A DNA stretch of 64,000 nucleotides from an uncultured Colwellia sp. (GTDB lineage: Bacteria > Pseudomonadota > Gammaproteobacteria > Enterobacterales > Alteromonadaceae): assembly GCA_913049915.1 (NCBI GenBank), contig CAJWZC010000005.1:1-64000 (forward strand), read 5' to 3'. The translations under genes and the position numbers were made by a program. The notes below the pieces were generated by a model, which saw only the letters and a program-made list of their open reading frames with translations, searched no databases and had not been told where the DNA came from. Every line of letters starts with the position of its first letter. The stretch's first letter is position 1. This document shows positions 29,288 through 38,762 of this stretch, piece by piece.

Positions 29288-29845
29288 TTATATTTCCATT
29301 AGTTCCGCTTCTTTTTTCACAAGCACTTCATCTACCTGTTTGACAAAAATATCAGTAATCTTTTGAATTGAGTCTTCAGCTTGATGATGATCATCTTCGC
29401 TGATTTCTTTTTCTTTTAATAGACTTTTAAAATCAGAGTTTGCATCGCGACGAATATTACGGATTGCAACTTTTCCACCTTCTGCTTCACCACGAACAAC
29501 TTTCACTAAGTCTTTACGACGCTCTTCAGTAAGCGGTGGTAATGGGATACGTATTAACGTGCCATTCGATTGTGGGTTTAAGCCTAAATCAGATTTCATA
29601 ATGGCTTTTTCGACAGCAGAAATCATTCCTTTATCAAAAACGGTAATAGAAAGGTTACGTGCATCTGGTACTGAAACATTACCTACTTGGTTTAATGGGG
29701 TATCCATACCATAATATTCAACAACAATATTATCTAATAATGAGGCATGTGCGCGGCCAGTTCTTATTTTAGTTAAACTCGTTTTTAAAGCATCGATACT
29801 CTTGCCCATACGGTCTTGAGCATCTTCAATTATTTCATCTATCAC
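29288..29845 (-). CDS. frr: Ribosome recycling factor
   Basis: The 185-residue protein has the canonical length. The family stretches are [27 protein letters not shown], the [22 protein letters not shown] beta domain and [15 protein letters not shown] in the three-helix bundle. With EF-G it splits post-termination ribosomes. It lies between pyrH and uppS, in the conserved rpsB-tsf-pyrH-frr order. Confidence 0.98.
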   Translation of the reverse strand: MIDEIIEDAQDRMGKSIDALKTSLTKIRTGRAHASLLDNIVVEYYGMDTPLNQVGNVSVPDARNLSITVFDKGMISAVEKAIMKSDLGLNPQSNGTLIRIPLPPLTEERRKDLVKVVRGEAEGGKVAIRNIRRDANSDFKSLLKEKEISEDDHHQAEDSIQKITDIFVKQVDEVLVKKEAELMEI

Positions 29846-29925
29846 GATAACTTCCCTAATTATTAATAAGTTAATTTAAGCCAGAGTTTTATATTTCTCT
29901 TGGCTTACTCACTTTTAGTTTTGAC

Positions 29926-30669
29926 TTAAGTCTCAATACATTTTTTATGCGAAATAACTGTGCCTTCACTACCGCCCATGATGACAGATTTCAATGCACC
30001 CGCTTTATTCATATTGAACACGCGAATAGGCATATTATGATCACGTGCTAAAGTAAAGGCAGCTAAGTCCATCACTTTTAATTCTTTGTCTAGTACTTCA
30101 TCATAACTTAATTCACTATAAAGCTCTGCTTCTGGATTTTTTACTGGATCTTCAGAATATATCCCATCAACTTTTGTTGCTTTAAATACAGCATCAGCTT
30201 CAATTTCTATACCGCGTAAACATGCTGCTGAGTCTGTAGTAAAAAAAGGATTACCTGTACCAGCTGAAAAAATAACAACTCGTCCAGATTTTAATAAACT
30301 GATAGCATTTGCCCAGTTGTAACGTTCACATACCCCGGCTAAATCGATAGCAGACATCAAACGTGTATTTACAAAGGCACGATGAAGCGCATCACGCATT
30401 GCTAAGCCATTCATTACCGTAGCTAACATACCCATTTGGTCGCCAACAACACGGTTCATACCAGCTTCAGCTAAACCAGCACCACGAAATAAATTACCAC
30501 CGCCGATAACTAGACCGACTTGAACCCCCATTTCTACCAACTCTTTGATTTCTTGAGCCATGCGGTCAAGTACTTTAGGATCAATTCCAAAACCCTCGTC
30601 ACCCATTAGCGCTTCACCACTGAGTTTTAATAGAATTCGTCGATAAGCAGGTTTAGGGTTGGTTGTCAT
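29926..30669 (-). CDS. pyrH: Uridylate kinase
   Basis: The 247-residue amino acid kinase-fold enzyme has [13 protein letters not shown] at the N-terminus, the glycine-rich [28 protein letters not shown] and the ATP-site segment [14 protein letters not shown]. It phosphorylates UMP to UDP. Its 5' side is unusual here, with two hairpins between tsf and pyrH. It is followed by frr after 80 bp. Confidence 0.98.
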   Translation of the reverse strand: MTTNPKPAYRRILLKLSGEALMGDEGFGIDPKVLDRMAQEIKELVEMGVQVGLVIGGGNLFRGAGLAEAGMNRVVGDQMGMLATVMNGLAMRDALHRAFVNTRLMSAIDLAGVCERYNWANAISLLKSGRVVIFSAGTGNPFFTTDSAACLRGIEIEADAVFKATKVDGIYSEDPVKNPEAELYSELSYDEVLDKELKVMDLAAFTLARDHNMPIRVFNMNKAGALKSVIMGGSEGTVISHKKCIET

Positions 30670-30715
30670 AGGGAAAAGTTCCTGTCGCGGTTAAAGTAAT
30701 AAAATTTAAGCAATA

Positions 30716-30749
30716 AAAATAGCCGAGCTCAAAAGACCGCGGCTATTTT
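30716..30749 (-). terminator. Terminator-like hairpin in the pyrH 5' region
   Basis: On the minus strand AAAATAGCCG pairs with CGGCTATTTT, and the stem runs into TTTTTATT, about 47 nt before the pyrH start codon. It is the second of two hairpins in the tsf-pyrH gap. It could be a second terminator or, if a promoter lies between the two hairpins, an attenuator for pyrH. Confidence 0.6.
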
Positions 30750-30826
30750 AATACGTTTAGCCCACACACGATAGTCTAAACTGAAAAAACTCACTTTTTA
30801 TTACCTAAAAAGTAAAAATTTGGTAT

Positions 30827-30857
30827 AAAAAAACGTCTACCAAGATAGACGTTTTTT
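30827..30857 (-). terminator. Intrinsic terminator after tsf
   Basis: ACGTCTA/TAGACGT arms extended by A- and T-runs on both sides, with a 6-nt loop. On the minus strand seven T residues follow. It lies about 60 bp past the tsf stop and should end the rpsB-tsf transcript. Confidence 0.85.
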
Positions 30858-30915
30858 AGTAATTCAATTCATTTGATTATGTTAGTAATAAAACTAAGCC
30901 ATAAAATAAAATAAA

Positions 30916-31764
30916 TTAAGCTTTAGCAGCAGCAATTTGTGCTTCTACTTCAGCTGCGAAATCTTCTTCTTTCTTCTCGATACCTTCACCAACTTCTAAA
31001 CGTACGAAGTTAGAAACAGTAATACCTTTTTCAGTAAGAATAACACCAACAGTTTTCTTAGGTTCCATGATGAAAGCTTGACCAGTTAAAGAAACTTCAC
31101 CAGTAAACTTCTTCATGCGGCCTGTAACCATCTTCTCAGCGATTTCTTGAGGCTTACCTTCATTCATCGCCATTTCGATTTGAATGCGCTTTTCATTGGC
31201 AACAACATCAGCTGGAACGTCATCAGGAGTTAAAAACTCAGGCTTACTTGCAGCAACGTGCATAGCAATGTGCTTAAGTGATTCTGCATCACCTTCACCA
31301 GCAACAACTACACCGATAGTAGCGCCATGGCTATAAGATGCTAAATTAGCACCTTCAACATATTCTACCCGACGAATATTGATATTTTCACCAATTTTAG
31401 TCACAAGCGTAATACGCTTTTCTTCGAATTGTGCTTGAAGTTCTGCGATTGTTATTTTAGAAACAAGGGCCGCATCAGCAACTTGGTTAGCAAAACCTAA
31501 GAAGTTGTCATCTTTTGCTACGAAATCTGTTTGACAGTTAACTTCAACTAAAGCAGCAACGCCGTCAGCAATTTTAATTAAAATTGCGCCTTCAGCAGCT
31601 ATGTTACCAGCTTTCTTAGCCGCTTTAGCTTGACCGTTCTTACGCATATTTTCAATCGCAAGTTCCATGTCGCCTTCAGCTTCTACTAAAGCATTTTTAC
31701 AATCCATCATGCCCGCAGCTGTGCGTGCACGAAGTTCTTTAACCATTGCAGCAGTAATTGCCAT
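30916..31764 (-). CDS. tsf: Elongation factor Ts
   Basis: The 282-residue protein matches the E. coli length (283). The N-terminal UBA-like domain reads [24 protein letters not shown], followed by the EF-Tu contact motif [13 protein letters not shown] near residue 78. The two core repeats and the [14 protein letters not shown] segment are also present. It recycles EF-Tu-GDP. It lies behind rpsB with a 134-bp spacer that contains a hairpin, the classic rpsB-tsf operon. Confidence 0.98.
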   Translation of the reverse strand: MAITAAMVKELRARTAAGMMDCKNALVEAEGDMELAIENMRKNGQAKAAKKAGNIAAEGAILIKIADGVAALVEVNCQTDFVAKDDNFLGFANQVADAALVSKITIAELQAQFEEKRITLVTKIGENINIRRVEYVEGANLASYSHGATIGVVVAGEGDAESLKHIAMHVAASKPEFLTPDDVPADVVANEKRIQIEMAMNEGKPQEIAEKMVTGRMKKFTGEVSLTGQAFIMEPKKTVGVILTEKGITVSNFVRLEVGEGIEKKEEDFAAEVEAQIAAAKA

Positions 31765-31842
31765 GAGTTAATTCCTCGGTTTTCAGTTATCCCCTAATTT
31801 GAATTATCACTAAATCAATGTTGGGGATAAGTATTAAATAAG

Positions 31843-31870
31843 TTGCCACAAAAGCGTACTTTTGTAGCAA
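31843..31870 (-). other. Intercistronic hairpin between rpsB and tsf
   Basis: TTGC-ACAAAAG arms pair across a CGTA loop with one bulge or mismatch per arm. The minus-strand side continues CTTATTTAATAC, a poor T-tract. It could be a leaky attenuator between rpsB and tsf, or a stabilising stem. Confidence 0.45.
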
Positions 31871-31898
31871 TAGAAAATAAACGTATTGCTAACTGAGA

Positions 31899-32627
31899 TT
31901 ACTCAGCTTCAACAAAACCGTCTTTTTCAGCTTGTACTACGATGTTTTGCTCACGGCCACTAAGCACTGAGTTAGCAACAGCATCACAGTATAAAGTGAC
32001 AGCACGAATTGCATCATCGTTACCTGGAATGATGTAATCAACACCATCAGGGTTTGAGTTAGTATCAACAACAGAAATTACTGGGATACCAAGGTTGTTT
32101 GCTTCTTTAATAGCAATGTGCTCGTGATCAGCATCAACAATAAATAAAACATCAGGTAAACCACCCATGTTTTTAATACCACCTAAACTTTTATCAAGCT
32201 TTTCCATTTCACGAGTACGCATTAACGCTTCTTTCTTAGTTAACGCTTCGAAAGTACCGTCACTGCTTTGAGCTTCTAAATCTTTTAGACGTTTTATTGA
32301 TTGACGAACTGTTTTCCAGTTAGTCAACATACCACCTAACCAGCGATGGTTAACGTAGAATTGGTCAGATTTAATAGCAGCATCTTTGATTGCATCACTT
32401 GCAGCACGTTTAGTACCAACAAATAACACTTTACCTTTTTTCGATGAAACATTGTTTACGAAAGCAAGTGCTTCATTGAACATTGGAACTGTTTGTTCAA
32501 GGTTAATGATATGAACTTTATCGCGAGCACCAAAAATGAATTGCTTCATTTTTGGATTCCAGTAACGTGTTTTGTGACCGAAATGAACACCGGCTTTAAG
32601 CATATCGCGCATTGAAACGTTTGACAT
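31899..32627 (-). CDS. rpsB: 30S ribosomal protein S2
   Basis: The protein has 242 residues from the ATG at 32627 ([18 protein letters not shown]), the standard S2 start, with GGAAAG seven bases upstream. The frame is open back to 32663 without homology. Family stretches include [40 protein letters not shown] and the C-terminal [26 protein letters not shown]. It binds the 30S head-body junction. It is the first gene of the 22-kb minus-strand run and probably autoregulates through its leader. Confidence 0.98.
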   Translation of the reverse strand: MSNVSMRDMLKAGVHFGHKTRYWNPKMKQFIFGARDKVHIINLEQTVPMFNEALAFVNNVSSKKGKVLFVGTKRAASDAIKDAAIKSDQFYVNHRWLGGMLTNWKTVRQSIKRLKDLEAQSSDGTFEALTKKEALMRTREMEKLDKSLGGIKNMGGLPDVLFIVDADHEHIAIKEANNLGIPVISVVDTNSNPDGVDYIIPGNDDAIRAVTLYCDAVANSVLSGREQNIVVQAEKDGFVEAE

Positions 32628-32720
32628 TTTTCTTTCCTTTATAGGGGTTAAGCGTTCATACACCCAATATACACGACTCTTATGTTTTTGACTTTAAAGT
32701 CGAAAACTGAGCACCCCGGT
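32628..32720 (-). promoter_or_regulatory. Probable rpsB (S2) mRNA leader
   Basis: The minus-strand leader contains CCGGGGTGCTCAG, a perfect palindrome GACTTTAAAGTC and, just before the Shine-Dalgarno, CTTAACCCCTAT. The GGGGT and ACCCC blocks can pair over about 70 nt, giving a pseudo-closed leader like the S2 autoregulatory leaders of other gammaproteobacteria. The promoter was not pinned down. The fold was judged by eye only. Confidence 0.45.
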
Positions 32721-33037
32721 ATACCTTTAATAGATGTATGTGAGTTTATAATAATGACTTCTAAGCCAAAAAACTTAACAAAGTTTTTCATTCAAATAGT
32801 CGATTTAAATTGTCACTAAACCAAGCTAAACCTCTTTACATCGGATAAAACACAGACAAAAAAGACTAACTAAAAATTCAGCGCCGCACTTTATACCATA
32901 ACGACGTTTTTTTAGCTAGACAAAAATGATTTACCACCAAAAGACGATTTATAGTGGGATAATAAGGCAAGGCGAGTTAAAATCAACAGATATTTAGATG
33001 GATTCAACCGAAATCATCAACTTTTATAGGGTAAGTA
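32721..33037. other. Gene-free divergent region between rpsB and the DsbA-fold gene
   Basis: Promoters for both divergent genes should lie here. A GATAAT at 32955-32960 is a candidate -10 for the plus-strand gene, without a good -35. A TTATTATAAA stretch near 32746-32755 on the minus strand could serve rpsB. No frame with coding character and no RNA gene was seen. Confidence 0.4.
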
Positions 33038-33658
33038 ATGGCAGCAGAATTATTTTTCATTTATGACAGTCACTGTCCTTGGAGTTATGCAACGACTCCT
33101 TTAGTGAATGCGGTAAACAACTCATTACCAGAAGTAGTGCTTAATTTATGGCATTGCGCCTATTTTTCTGATGCTGATGATAATAATGTAATCACCAAGC
33201 AACAAATTGCCCAAGTTAAAGATCTGTCTTCGGTCAACTTCTCTCCTGAGTATATGAGTAAATTTTCTCATGGAAAAGATTCTACTTTATGTGCCAACTT
33301 GATGACTTGGGCTGCAGAAAAAACACCACATCAAGCATTAGCATTATTAAATGCTTTACAAGCTGAACATTTTTCAAAAGGCAATGAGCTAAGTGAGCAA
33401 GCTAATTTAAATGACATCGTTGATGAATTCAAATTATCTATACCCGCAAAAATATTTAATAAAACGAAATTATCTAGTGATGCTGCGGCGCAGGTTCATG
33501 AAATTTATGCGCTACAGGAAATAATAGGAACTCAGGCCATACCCGCGTTATTGTTGGCAATAGATGATGATCTTATTCTACTTAATCATAATTTATATCT
33601 AGAAGAACCTAATACTATTATTGAAGCGATAAAAATAGAGTTAAATAAATACGCTTAA
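33038..33658 (+). CDS. DsbA-fold protein with a single-cysteine CPWS active site
   Basis: The 206-residue protein lacks a signal peptide, so it is cytoplasmic. The N-terminus FFIYDSHCPWSYATTP is the thioredoxin-like DsbA/FrnE/kappa-GST fold, but the motif is CPWS (Cys13), not CxxC. The C-terminal cis-proline region is TQAIPALLLAIDDD, again DsbA-like. A CxxS site suggests glutathione-dependent or isomerase chemistry, not dithiol oxidation; this is inference. In E. coli rpsB and map are neighbours; here this gene and a repeat lie between them. I do not recognise a characterised orthologue. Confidence 0.8.
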   Translation: MAAELFFIYDSHCPWSYATTPLVNAVNNSLPEVVLNLWHCAYFSDADDNNVITKQQIAQVKDLSSVNFSPEYMSKFSHGKDSTLCANLMTWAAEKTPHQALALLNALQAEHFSKGNELSEQANLNDIVDEFKLSIPAKIFNKTKLSSDAAAQVHEIYALQEIIGTQAIPALLLAIDDDLILLNHNLYLEEPNTIIEAIKIELNKYA

Positions 33659-33668
33659 CTTGCTATCT

Positions 33669-33932
33669 TATACCCGTTACCATTCAAAGTGCAGGGTTTA
33701 AGTGCGAATTAAAATAATTTTAGGTAGGGTAAATTATTTAAGCATAGTTATTCTTTGGTTTGATTATTTAGCACAGTATAAAGTTATTTTAAACGTATCG
33801 AAACCTCGCTTGAGCAACATCTTTTCATCGTTGCTGTGATTTATAAGGGAATAACCATTACTTGATTACAGCACCTTGAAATGAAATTGCTCAAGTACTC
33901 TGAAACATACATCTTGATTGATAAAAGGTATA
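33669..33932 (+). repeat. Divergent third copy of the dispersed repeat
   Basis: Length 264 bp, in the 391-bp gap between the DsbA-fold gene and map. Read on the plus strand it aligns with the reverse complements of 11673-11939 and 28058-28324. Shared blocks in the same order are TACCCGTT near the start, ATAGTTATTCT, AGTATAAAG, CATCGTT or TCGTCGTT, AAGGGAATAACC (the best block), CTTGATTA, TTGAAATGA and the terminal GGTATA. Overall identity is much lower than between copies 1 and 2. The remaining 117 bp before map show no other feature. Confidence 0.72.
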
Positions 33933-34049
33933 GCAAGCTCATTACTCCATAATTATGCCATAACTACTCCAAGACGATGGCATTACCAATACTCAATAGC
34001 ATAGTGGCATTCAATAATGCTACTAGCGCAAACTTAAAGAGATAGACAA

Positions 34050-34838
34050 ATGGCCATTACGATAAAAAGCCAAGAAGAAATAGTAAAAATGCGTATTGCT
34101 GGCAAATTAGCCGCTGAAGTATTAGAAATGATAGCGCCTCATGTAAAAGCTGGCATAACTACTGATAACCTTAATACGCTATGTGCCGAATACACTGATA
34201 AAGTGCAAGAAGCTATATCAGCACCACTAAATTACCATCATTTTCCCAAGTCTATTTGTACTTCGGTCAATCATGTTGTTTGTCACGGTATTCCTGATGA
34301 CACAATGTTAGCCAACGGCGATATTATTAATATTGATATTACCGTGATAAAAGACGGCTATCATGGTGATACCAGTAAAATGTTTCTTATTGGTGATGTT
34401 TCAGCTGAAAATAATCGTCTCTGTCGTATTACGCAAGAGTCGCTCTATTTAGCACTTAAAAAAGTTAAGCCTGGTGCTACCTTTGGTGAAATTGGCGCAA
34501 CTATTCAAAAGTTCGTCAAAAAATCAGGTCGTTACTCTATTGTTAAAGATTATTGTGGTCATGGTATAGGCCAAGAGTTTCATGAAGAACCACAGATCAT
34601 GCACTATAAAAATAATGACAAGACAAAAATGGAAGTTGGCATGTGTTTTACTATTGAACCTATGGTTAACTTAGGTCGATCAGGTACGCTGTTAGACAAG
34701 ACCGATAATTGGACTGTTTATACCGCCGATGGCAAAAGGTCTGCGCAATGGGAACATACCATTGTTGTCACTAAAACCGGCTGTGAAATCTTAACATTGC
34801 GTAAAGAAGAAACAATCACCCGTATATTACATAATTAG
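34050..34838 (+). CDS. map: Methionine aminopeptidase type I
   Basis: The 262-residue protein matches E. coli Map (264). The five metal ligands lie in their usual contexts: INIDITVIKDGYHGDTSKMF (two Asp), GHGIGQEFHEEPQI (His), FTIEPMV (Glu) and QWEHTIVV (Glu). It removes the N-terminal Met from nascent proteins. It is followed by glnD, as in E. coli; the 108-bp gap contains a palindromic element. Confidence 0.97.
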   Translation: MAITIKSQEEIVKMRIAGKLAAEVLEMIAPHVKAGITTDNLNTLCAEYTDKVQEAISAPLNYHHFPKSICTSVNHVVCHGIPDDTMLANGDIINIDITVIKDGYHGDTSKMFLIGDVSAENNRLCRITQESLYLALKKVKPGATFGEIGATIQKFVKKSGRYSIVKDYCGHGIGQEFHEEPQIMHYKNNDKTKMEVGMCFTIEPMVNLGRSGTLLDKTDNWTVYTADGKRSAQWEHTIVVTKTGCEILTLRKEETITRILHN

Positions 34839-34852
34839 TATCTATACCTGCT

Positions 34853-34900
34853 ATCAAATTAAGGTGCTGAAACCTTACATATTGCTTGATAGCGAGTATA
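34853..34900. repeat. 48-bp palindromic element between map and glnD
   Basis: The left end TATACCTGCTATCAA and the complement of the right end TATACTCGCTATCAA match at 13 of 15 positions. The centre carries TAAGGT and ACCTTA around a 5-nt loop. No T-run follows, so it is not a normal terminator. The TATACC-G terminus resembles the ends of the larger dispersed repeats, and it could be a mini-version or remnant. Confidence 0.6.
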
Positions 34901-34946
34901 AAAATTAAAATCTAAATATTAATCGTTATAGATAGAAGGTAAGCTC

Positions 34947-37577
34947 TTGACTAGTAATCCAGTACATATAGTTCCGCCACACTTTATTGAAATATTAGCC
35001 GTTAGTGCTGACTTTCTATCTACCCGTGATATCTGCCAACTAAGTCTATCTTTTAATACTTGGTTAAAAGATGTTTTTATTGATAATGATATTAATGATT
35101 TATTATCATCACGTGCTATTTTTGTTGATGCCATTTTGAAGAAGTTATGGTGTCAGCACCACCTTGATGAGTATCAAATTAGCTTAGTTGCCGTTGGCGG
35201 TTATGGTAGAGCAGAATTACATCCACAGTCTGATGTTGATATTTTATTATTAACACAAGAAGAAGTTAACCTAGCATTAGAAGAAAAGATATCCAGCTTT
35301 ATTACCCAGCTTTGGGATATAAAGCTAGATATTGGTCATAGTGTTCGCTCTATTAAAGAATGCTTAAAACAAGCGGTCAAAGAAGTAACCGTTGCTACTA
35401 ATTTAATGGAAATGCGACAGATAGCAGGTAGTGAAACACTTACCCAACAATTAATGCCGTTATTACATGAAGACGTTTTTTGGACATCAGAGAAGTTCTT
35501 TATCGCAAAATGTAAAGAACAAGAAGCTAGACACCAGCAATACCGTGGTGCTGCCTATACCCTTGAACCTAATTTAAAAGCAAACCCTGGTGGTTTACGT
35601 GATATTCAAACTATTTCCTGGGTCGCTAAACGACACTTTTCAGCTGACTCACTTGAAGAATTAGTTGAACATAACTACCTTTACCCTAATGAATTTTTTG
35701 AGTTGCTAGAATCACAAGATTATTTATGGCGCATGCGCTTTGCACTACATTTTGTTGCCGGACGAAGTGAAAACCGTCTTTTATTTGATTACCAAGCCGA
35801 TGTAGCTAAAATGATGGGCTTTGGTGATGAAGGTAAAGCTCCGGTCGAACGAATGATGAAGCGTTTCTTTCGAATTATCGCTCGGGTAACTGAATTAAAT
35901 ACCATGCTGCTACAGCATTTTCAGCAAGCTATTATCAAAAAGCCTGAACAGAGTAACGTTAGTATTATCAATCAAGACTTTGAGTTGGTTGATACGCTTA
36001 TTAACACCCGTAATGACCGTATTTTTATGCGTCCCGTCAAAATGATTGAAATGTTTTTAATAATAGCTCAAGAGCCAGGAATTAAAGGTATACATTCACA
36101 TACTATGAGATTAATGCGCAATGCGCGCAGACGACTCATTTCAGGCTTAATTGATTATGCCGAATGCCGTCGAATGTTTATGGCTATTATTCGTCATCCT
36201 CGCGGCTTAGGTTTAGCATTAACCTTGATGCACAGGCACAGTATTTTAAGTTCATATTTACCACTTTGGCGTAATATTGCTGGCCAAATGCAATTCGACC
36301 TTTTCCATGCTTACTCAGTCGATGAACATAGTTACCGAGTAATTAAAAATTTACACCAATTTAGCCAAAAGGAGCATAATCATAAATTTCCTCTGTGTAG
36401 TAAAATAGTACAAAAAATTCGCAAGCCTGAAGTACTTTATCTTGGTGGATTCTTTCATGACATAGGCAAAGGTCGTGGTGGCGATCATGCGAAGTTAGGT
36501 GCAATTGACGCCTTAAATTTCTGCTTATCACATCAAATGAGTAAACACGACAGTAAAATGGTGGCATGGCTTGTTGAGCATCACTTATTAATGTCTGTAA
36601 CAGCTCAGCGACGTGATATAAACGATGAAAATGTCATTAAAACATTTGGTGAAATTGTTAGGGATGAAGCACATTTAAATTACCTGTATTGTTTAACCGT
36701 TGCCGATATGCGTGGTACGAATGAAAGCTTGTGGAATAATTGGAAAGCAAATTTACTTGAAGAACTTTACTTTAATACGTTAAGTGCTTTTCGTCATGGT
36801 TTAGAGAAACCTGTTGAGACACGATCTAAGATTCGAGAGAATCAACAACAAGCATTAGATATATTAATCGAAAACAAGATAGATGAACAAAAAGTTAAAG
36901 CATTGTGGAGTGAATTTAGAGTAGATTACTTTTTACGTTACTCCCCAGAACAAATAGCCCGACAATGTACCTATATTCTTGAGCACGATAGAGAAAAACC
37001 ACTAGTACTTATTAGCTCAGTTCCTTATAGAGGGGGTACAGAAGTATTTATTTTTACCAAAGAGAAAAATAATACTTTTGCCAATACCGTCTCATTTTTG
37101 GTAACTAAAAAATTATCTATTCATGATGCTAAAATTATTTCTACCAAAACAGGTTATACCGTAAATACTTTTGTAGTACTTGACAGTCGTAACAAACCTC
37201 TAAGAGAACGCTTCTATACAAAAGAAATGAGTCAAGATCTAGTTGACCGACTAGAAAAAGTGAATATCTGTGAGTTACCTGAGCCAAAAATAGCAAGACA
37301 TATGAAAAAATTTAAAGTAGCACTACGTGTGAACTTTATTAAAATACACTCAAAAAATCGTACTATGATTGAAATAATAGCGTTAGATAGACCTGGTTTA
37401 TTATCAAATATCGCGCAAGTATTTCAACAAGAAAGAATTAACATTCACTCAGCAAAAATCACTACCTTTGGTGAAAAGGCTGATGATGTATTTACTATTT
37501 CTAGCGCAGAAAATGATGCGCTAACAGTTCAAGAACAAGAAGCCTTAGCACTGCGATTAAAAGAAGAAATTGATTAA
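34947..37577 (+). CDS. glnD: Bifunctional uridylyltransferase/uridylyl-removing enzyme GlnD
   Basis: The 876-residue protein has a nucleotidyltransferase domain with [19 protein letters not shown] near residues 90-108, a GlnD-specific helical region and an HD domain for deuridylylation ([30 protein letters not shown]). Two C-terminal ACT domains begin near residues 695 ([10 protein letters not shown]) and 805 ([19 protein letters not shown]). It senses glutamine and modifies PII. The start is a TTG, because no ATG or GTG precedes the conserved region; GAAGGTAAG lies 6-8 bases upstream. It follows map and precedes dapD, the E. coli order. Confidence 0.97.
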   Translation: MTSNPVHIVPPHFIEILAVSADFLSTRDICQLSLSFNTWLKDVFIDNDINDLLSSRAIFVDAILKKLWCQHHLDEYQISLVAVGGYGRAELHPQSDVDILLLTQEEVNLALEEKISSFITQLWDIKLDIGHSVRSIKECLKQAVKEVTVATNLMEMRQIAGSETLTQQLMPLLHEDVFWTSEKFFIAKCKEQEARHQQYRGAAYTLEPNLKANPGGLRDIQTISWVAKRHFSADSLEELVEHNYLYPNEFFELLESQDYLWRMRFALHFVAGRSENRLLFDYQADVAKMMGFGDEGKAPVERMMKRFFRIIARVTELNTMLLQHFQQAIIKKPEQSNVSIINQDFELVDTLINTRNDRIFMRPVKMIEMFLIIAQEPGIKGIHSHTMRLMRNARRRLISGLIDYAECRRMFMAIIRHPRGLGLALTLMHRHSILSSYLPLWRNIAGQMQFDLFHAYSVDEHSYRVIKNLHQFSQKEHNHKFPLCSKIVQKIRKPEVLYLGGFFHDIGKGRGGDHAKLGAIDALNFCLSHQMSKHDSKMVAWLVEHHLLMSVTAQRRDINDENVIKTFGEIVRDEAHLNYLYCLTVADMRGTNESLWNNWKANLLEELYFNTLSAFRHGLEKPVETRSKIRENQQQALDILIENKIDEQKVKALWSEFRVDYFLRYSPEQIARQCTYILEHDREKPLVLISSVPYRGGTEVFIFTKEKNNTFANTVSFLVTKKLSIHDAKIISTKTGYTVNTFVVLDSRNKPLRERFYTKEMSQDLVDRLEKVNICELPEPKIARHMKKFKVALRVNFIKIHSKNRTMIEIIALDRPGLLSNIAQVFQQERINIHSAKITTFGEKADDVFTISSAENDALTVQEQEALALRLKEEID

Positions 37578-37663
37578 TAACCAACGGAATACTTTATCGT
37601 TCCGATTAGAATAACTAGGCTAATGCCTATACAGTACTAATAAAATTTAAATAGGAAAGCCTA

Positions 37664-38503
37664 ATGACAGATTTAAGTAACTTAGCCGGCGTAATTGAAC
37701 AAGCTTTTGAACAAAGAACAAACATTACACCTGCAACCGTTTCAAGTGAAATAAAAAACGCCGTACTCGATGCTTTAGCAGCATTAAATAATGGTAGTGC
37801 ACGTGTAGCTGAGAAAGTAGATGGCAACTGGCATGTAAACCAATGGCTTAAAAAAGCAGTATTACTCTCGTTTCGAATTTGGGATAACCAAGTAATTGAT
37901 GGTGCTGAAAGTACTTTTTTTGACAAAGTTCCGATGAAGTATGACGGTTATACAAAAGCAATGTTTGAAGCAGACGGCGTTCGTGTTGTGCCTGGCGCAA
38001 GTGTCCGGACTGGTAGTTTTATTGGTAAAAATGTAGTAGTTATGCCGAGCTTTGTTAATATTGGCGCTTTTGTCGATGAAGGTTGTATGGTCGACGCATG
38101 GGCAACCGTTGGCTCTTGTGCACAAATTGGTAAGAACGTACATTTATCCGGCGGTGTTGGTATTGGTGGGGTATTAGAGCCCTTACAAGCGGGTCCAACA
38201 ATTATTGAAGATAACTGTTTTATTGGCGCACGATCTGAAATTGTTGAAGGCGTTGTGGTAGAAGAAGGCGCAGTAATTTCTATGGGCGTTTATATCGGCC
38301 AAAGCACTCGTATTTTTGACCGTGAAACAGGGGAAGTACATTATGGACGTGTCCCTGCTGGCTCTGTTGTAGTTCCAGGTAACTTACCTTCAGCTTGTGG
38401 AACATACAGTTTATATGCGGCTATTATCGTAAAGAAAGTAGATGCTAAAACTCTTGCTAAAGTTGGCATCAATGAGCTACTTCGCTCAGTGTCTGAAGAG
38501 TAG
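37664..38503 (+). CDS. dapD: Tetrahydrodipicolinate N-succinyltransferase
   Basis: The 279-residue protein has an N-terminal helical domain (residues 1-100), a left-handed beta-helix ([39 protein letters not shown] and onward) with the Asp/Glu active-site region, and the C-terminal [27 protein letters not shown] signature. It adds succinate to tetrahydrodipicolinate in lysine and diaminopimelate synthesis. It lies 86 bp after glnD. A long-loop inverted repeat (AAGCTTGC/GCAAGCTT) at about 38556-38602 may mark the end of the transcript. Confidence 0.97.
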   Translation: MTDLSNLAGVIEQAFEQRTNITPATVSSEIKNAVLDALAALNNGSARVAEKVDGNWHVNQWLKKAVLLSFRIWDNQVIDGAESTFFDKVPMKYDGYTKAMFEADGVRVVPGASVRTGSFIGKNVVVMPSFVNIGAFVDEGCMVDAWATVGSCAQIGKNVHLSGGVGIGGVLEPLQAGPTIIEDNCFIGARSEIVEGVVVEEGAVISMGVYIGQSTRIFDRETGEVHYGRVPAGSVVVPGNLPSACGTYSLYAAIIVKKVDAKTLAKVGINELLRSVSEE

Positions 38504-38699
38504 CCATTTCAAGTATCCGTTAAAGCGTTAAAAATTTGACACTTAAAGTACTAATTAAGCTTGCTTAGGATTTATTGATAATAATATCTTCCTTGCAAGC
38601 TTATTTATGTATCTAATGAAATTATATTCTCCTTATATTATCTAATATTTTCATATGATTACCACAGCATAAAAAAATACCTTTTGAATAATAACTTTC

Positions 38700-38714
38700 T
38701 GGCATAACACTTGC
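38700..38714 (+). promoter_or_regulatory. Sigma-54 type -24/-12 promoter signature
   Basis: TGGCATAACACTTGC has the invariant GG and GC separated by exactly 10 bp and matches the TGGCAC-N5-TTGC consensus at nine of ten positions. The next base is G where A/T is usual. Transcription would start near 38726, about 37 bp before the lipoprotein ATG at 38763. No enhancer-binding protein gene is in the window. A single match of this kind can arise by chance. Confidence 0.5.
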
Positions 38715-38762
38715 GCTATTGATAATAACTCAATCATCACTATTAGTTGTTATTAGGTTTTT

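Noticed and set aside
32628-32663. Longer S2 start at 32663
   Set aside because: S2 begins at [13 protein letters not shown], with a good GGAAAG ribosome-binding site right before 32627; the upstream codons lie in the leader.
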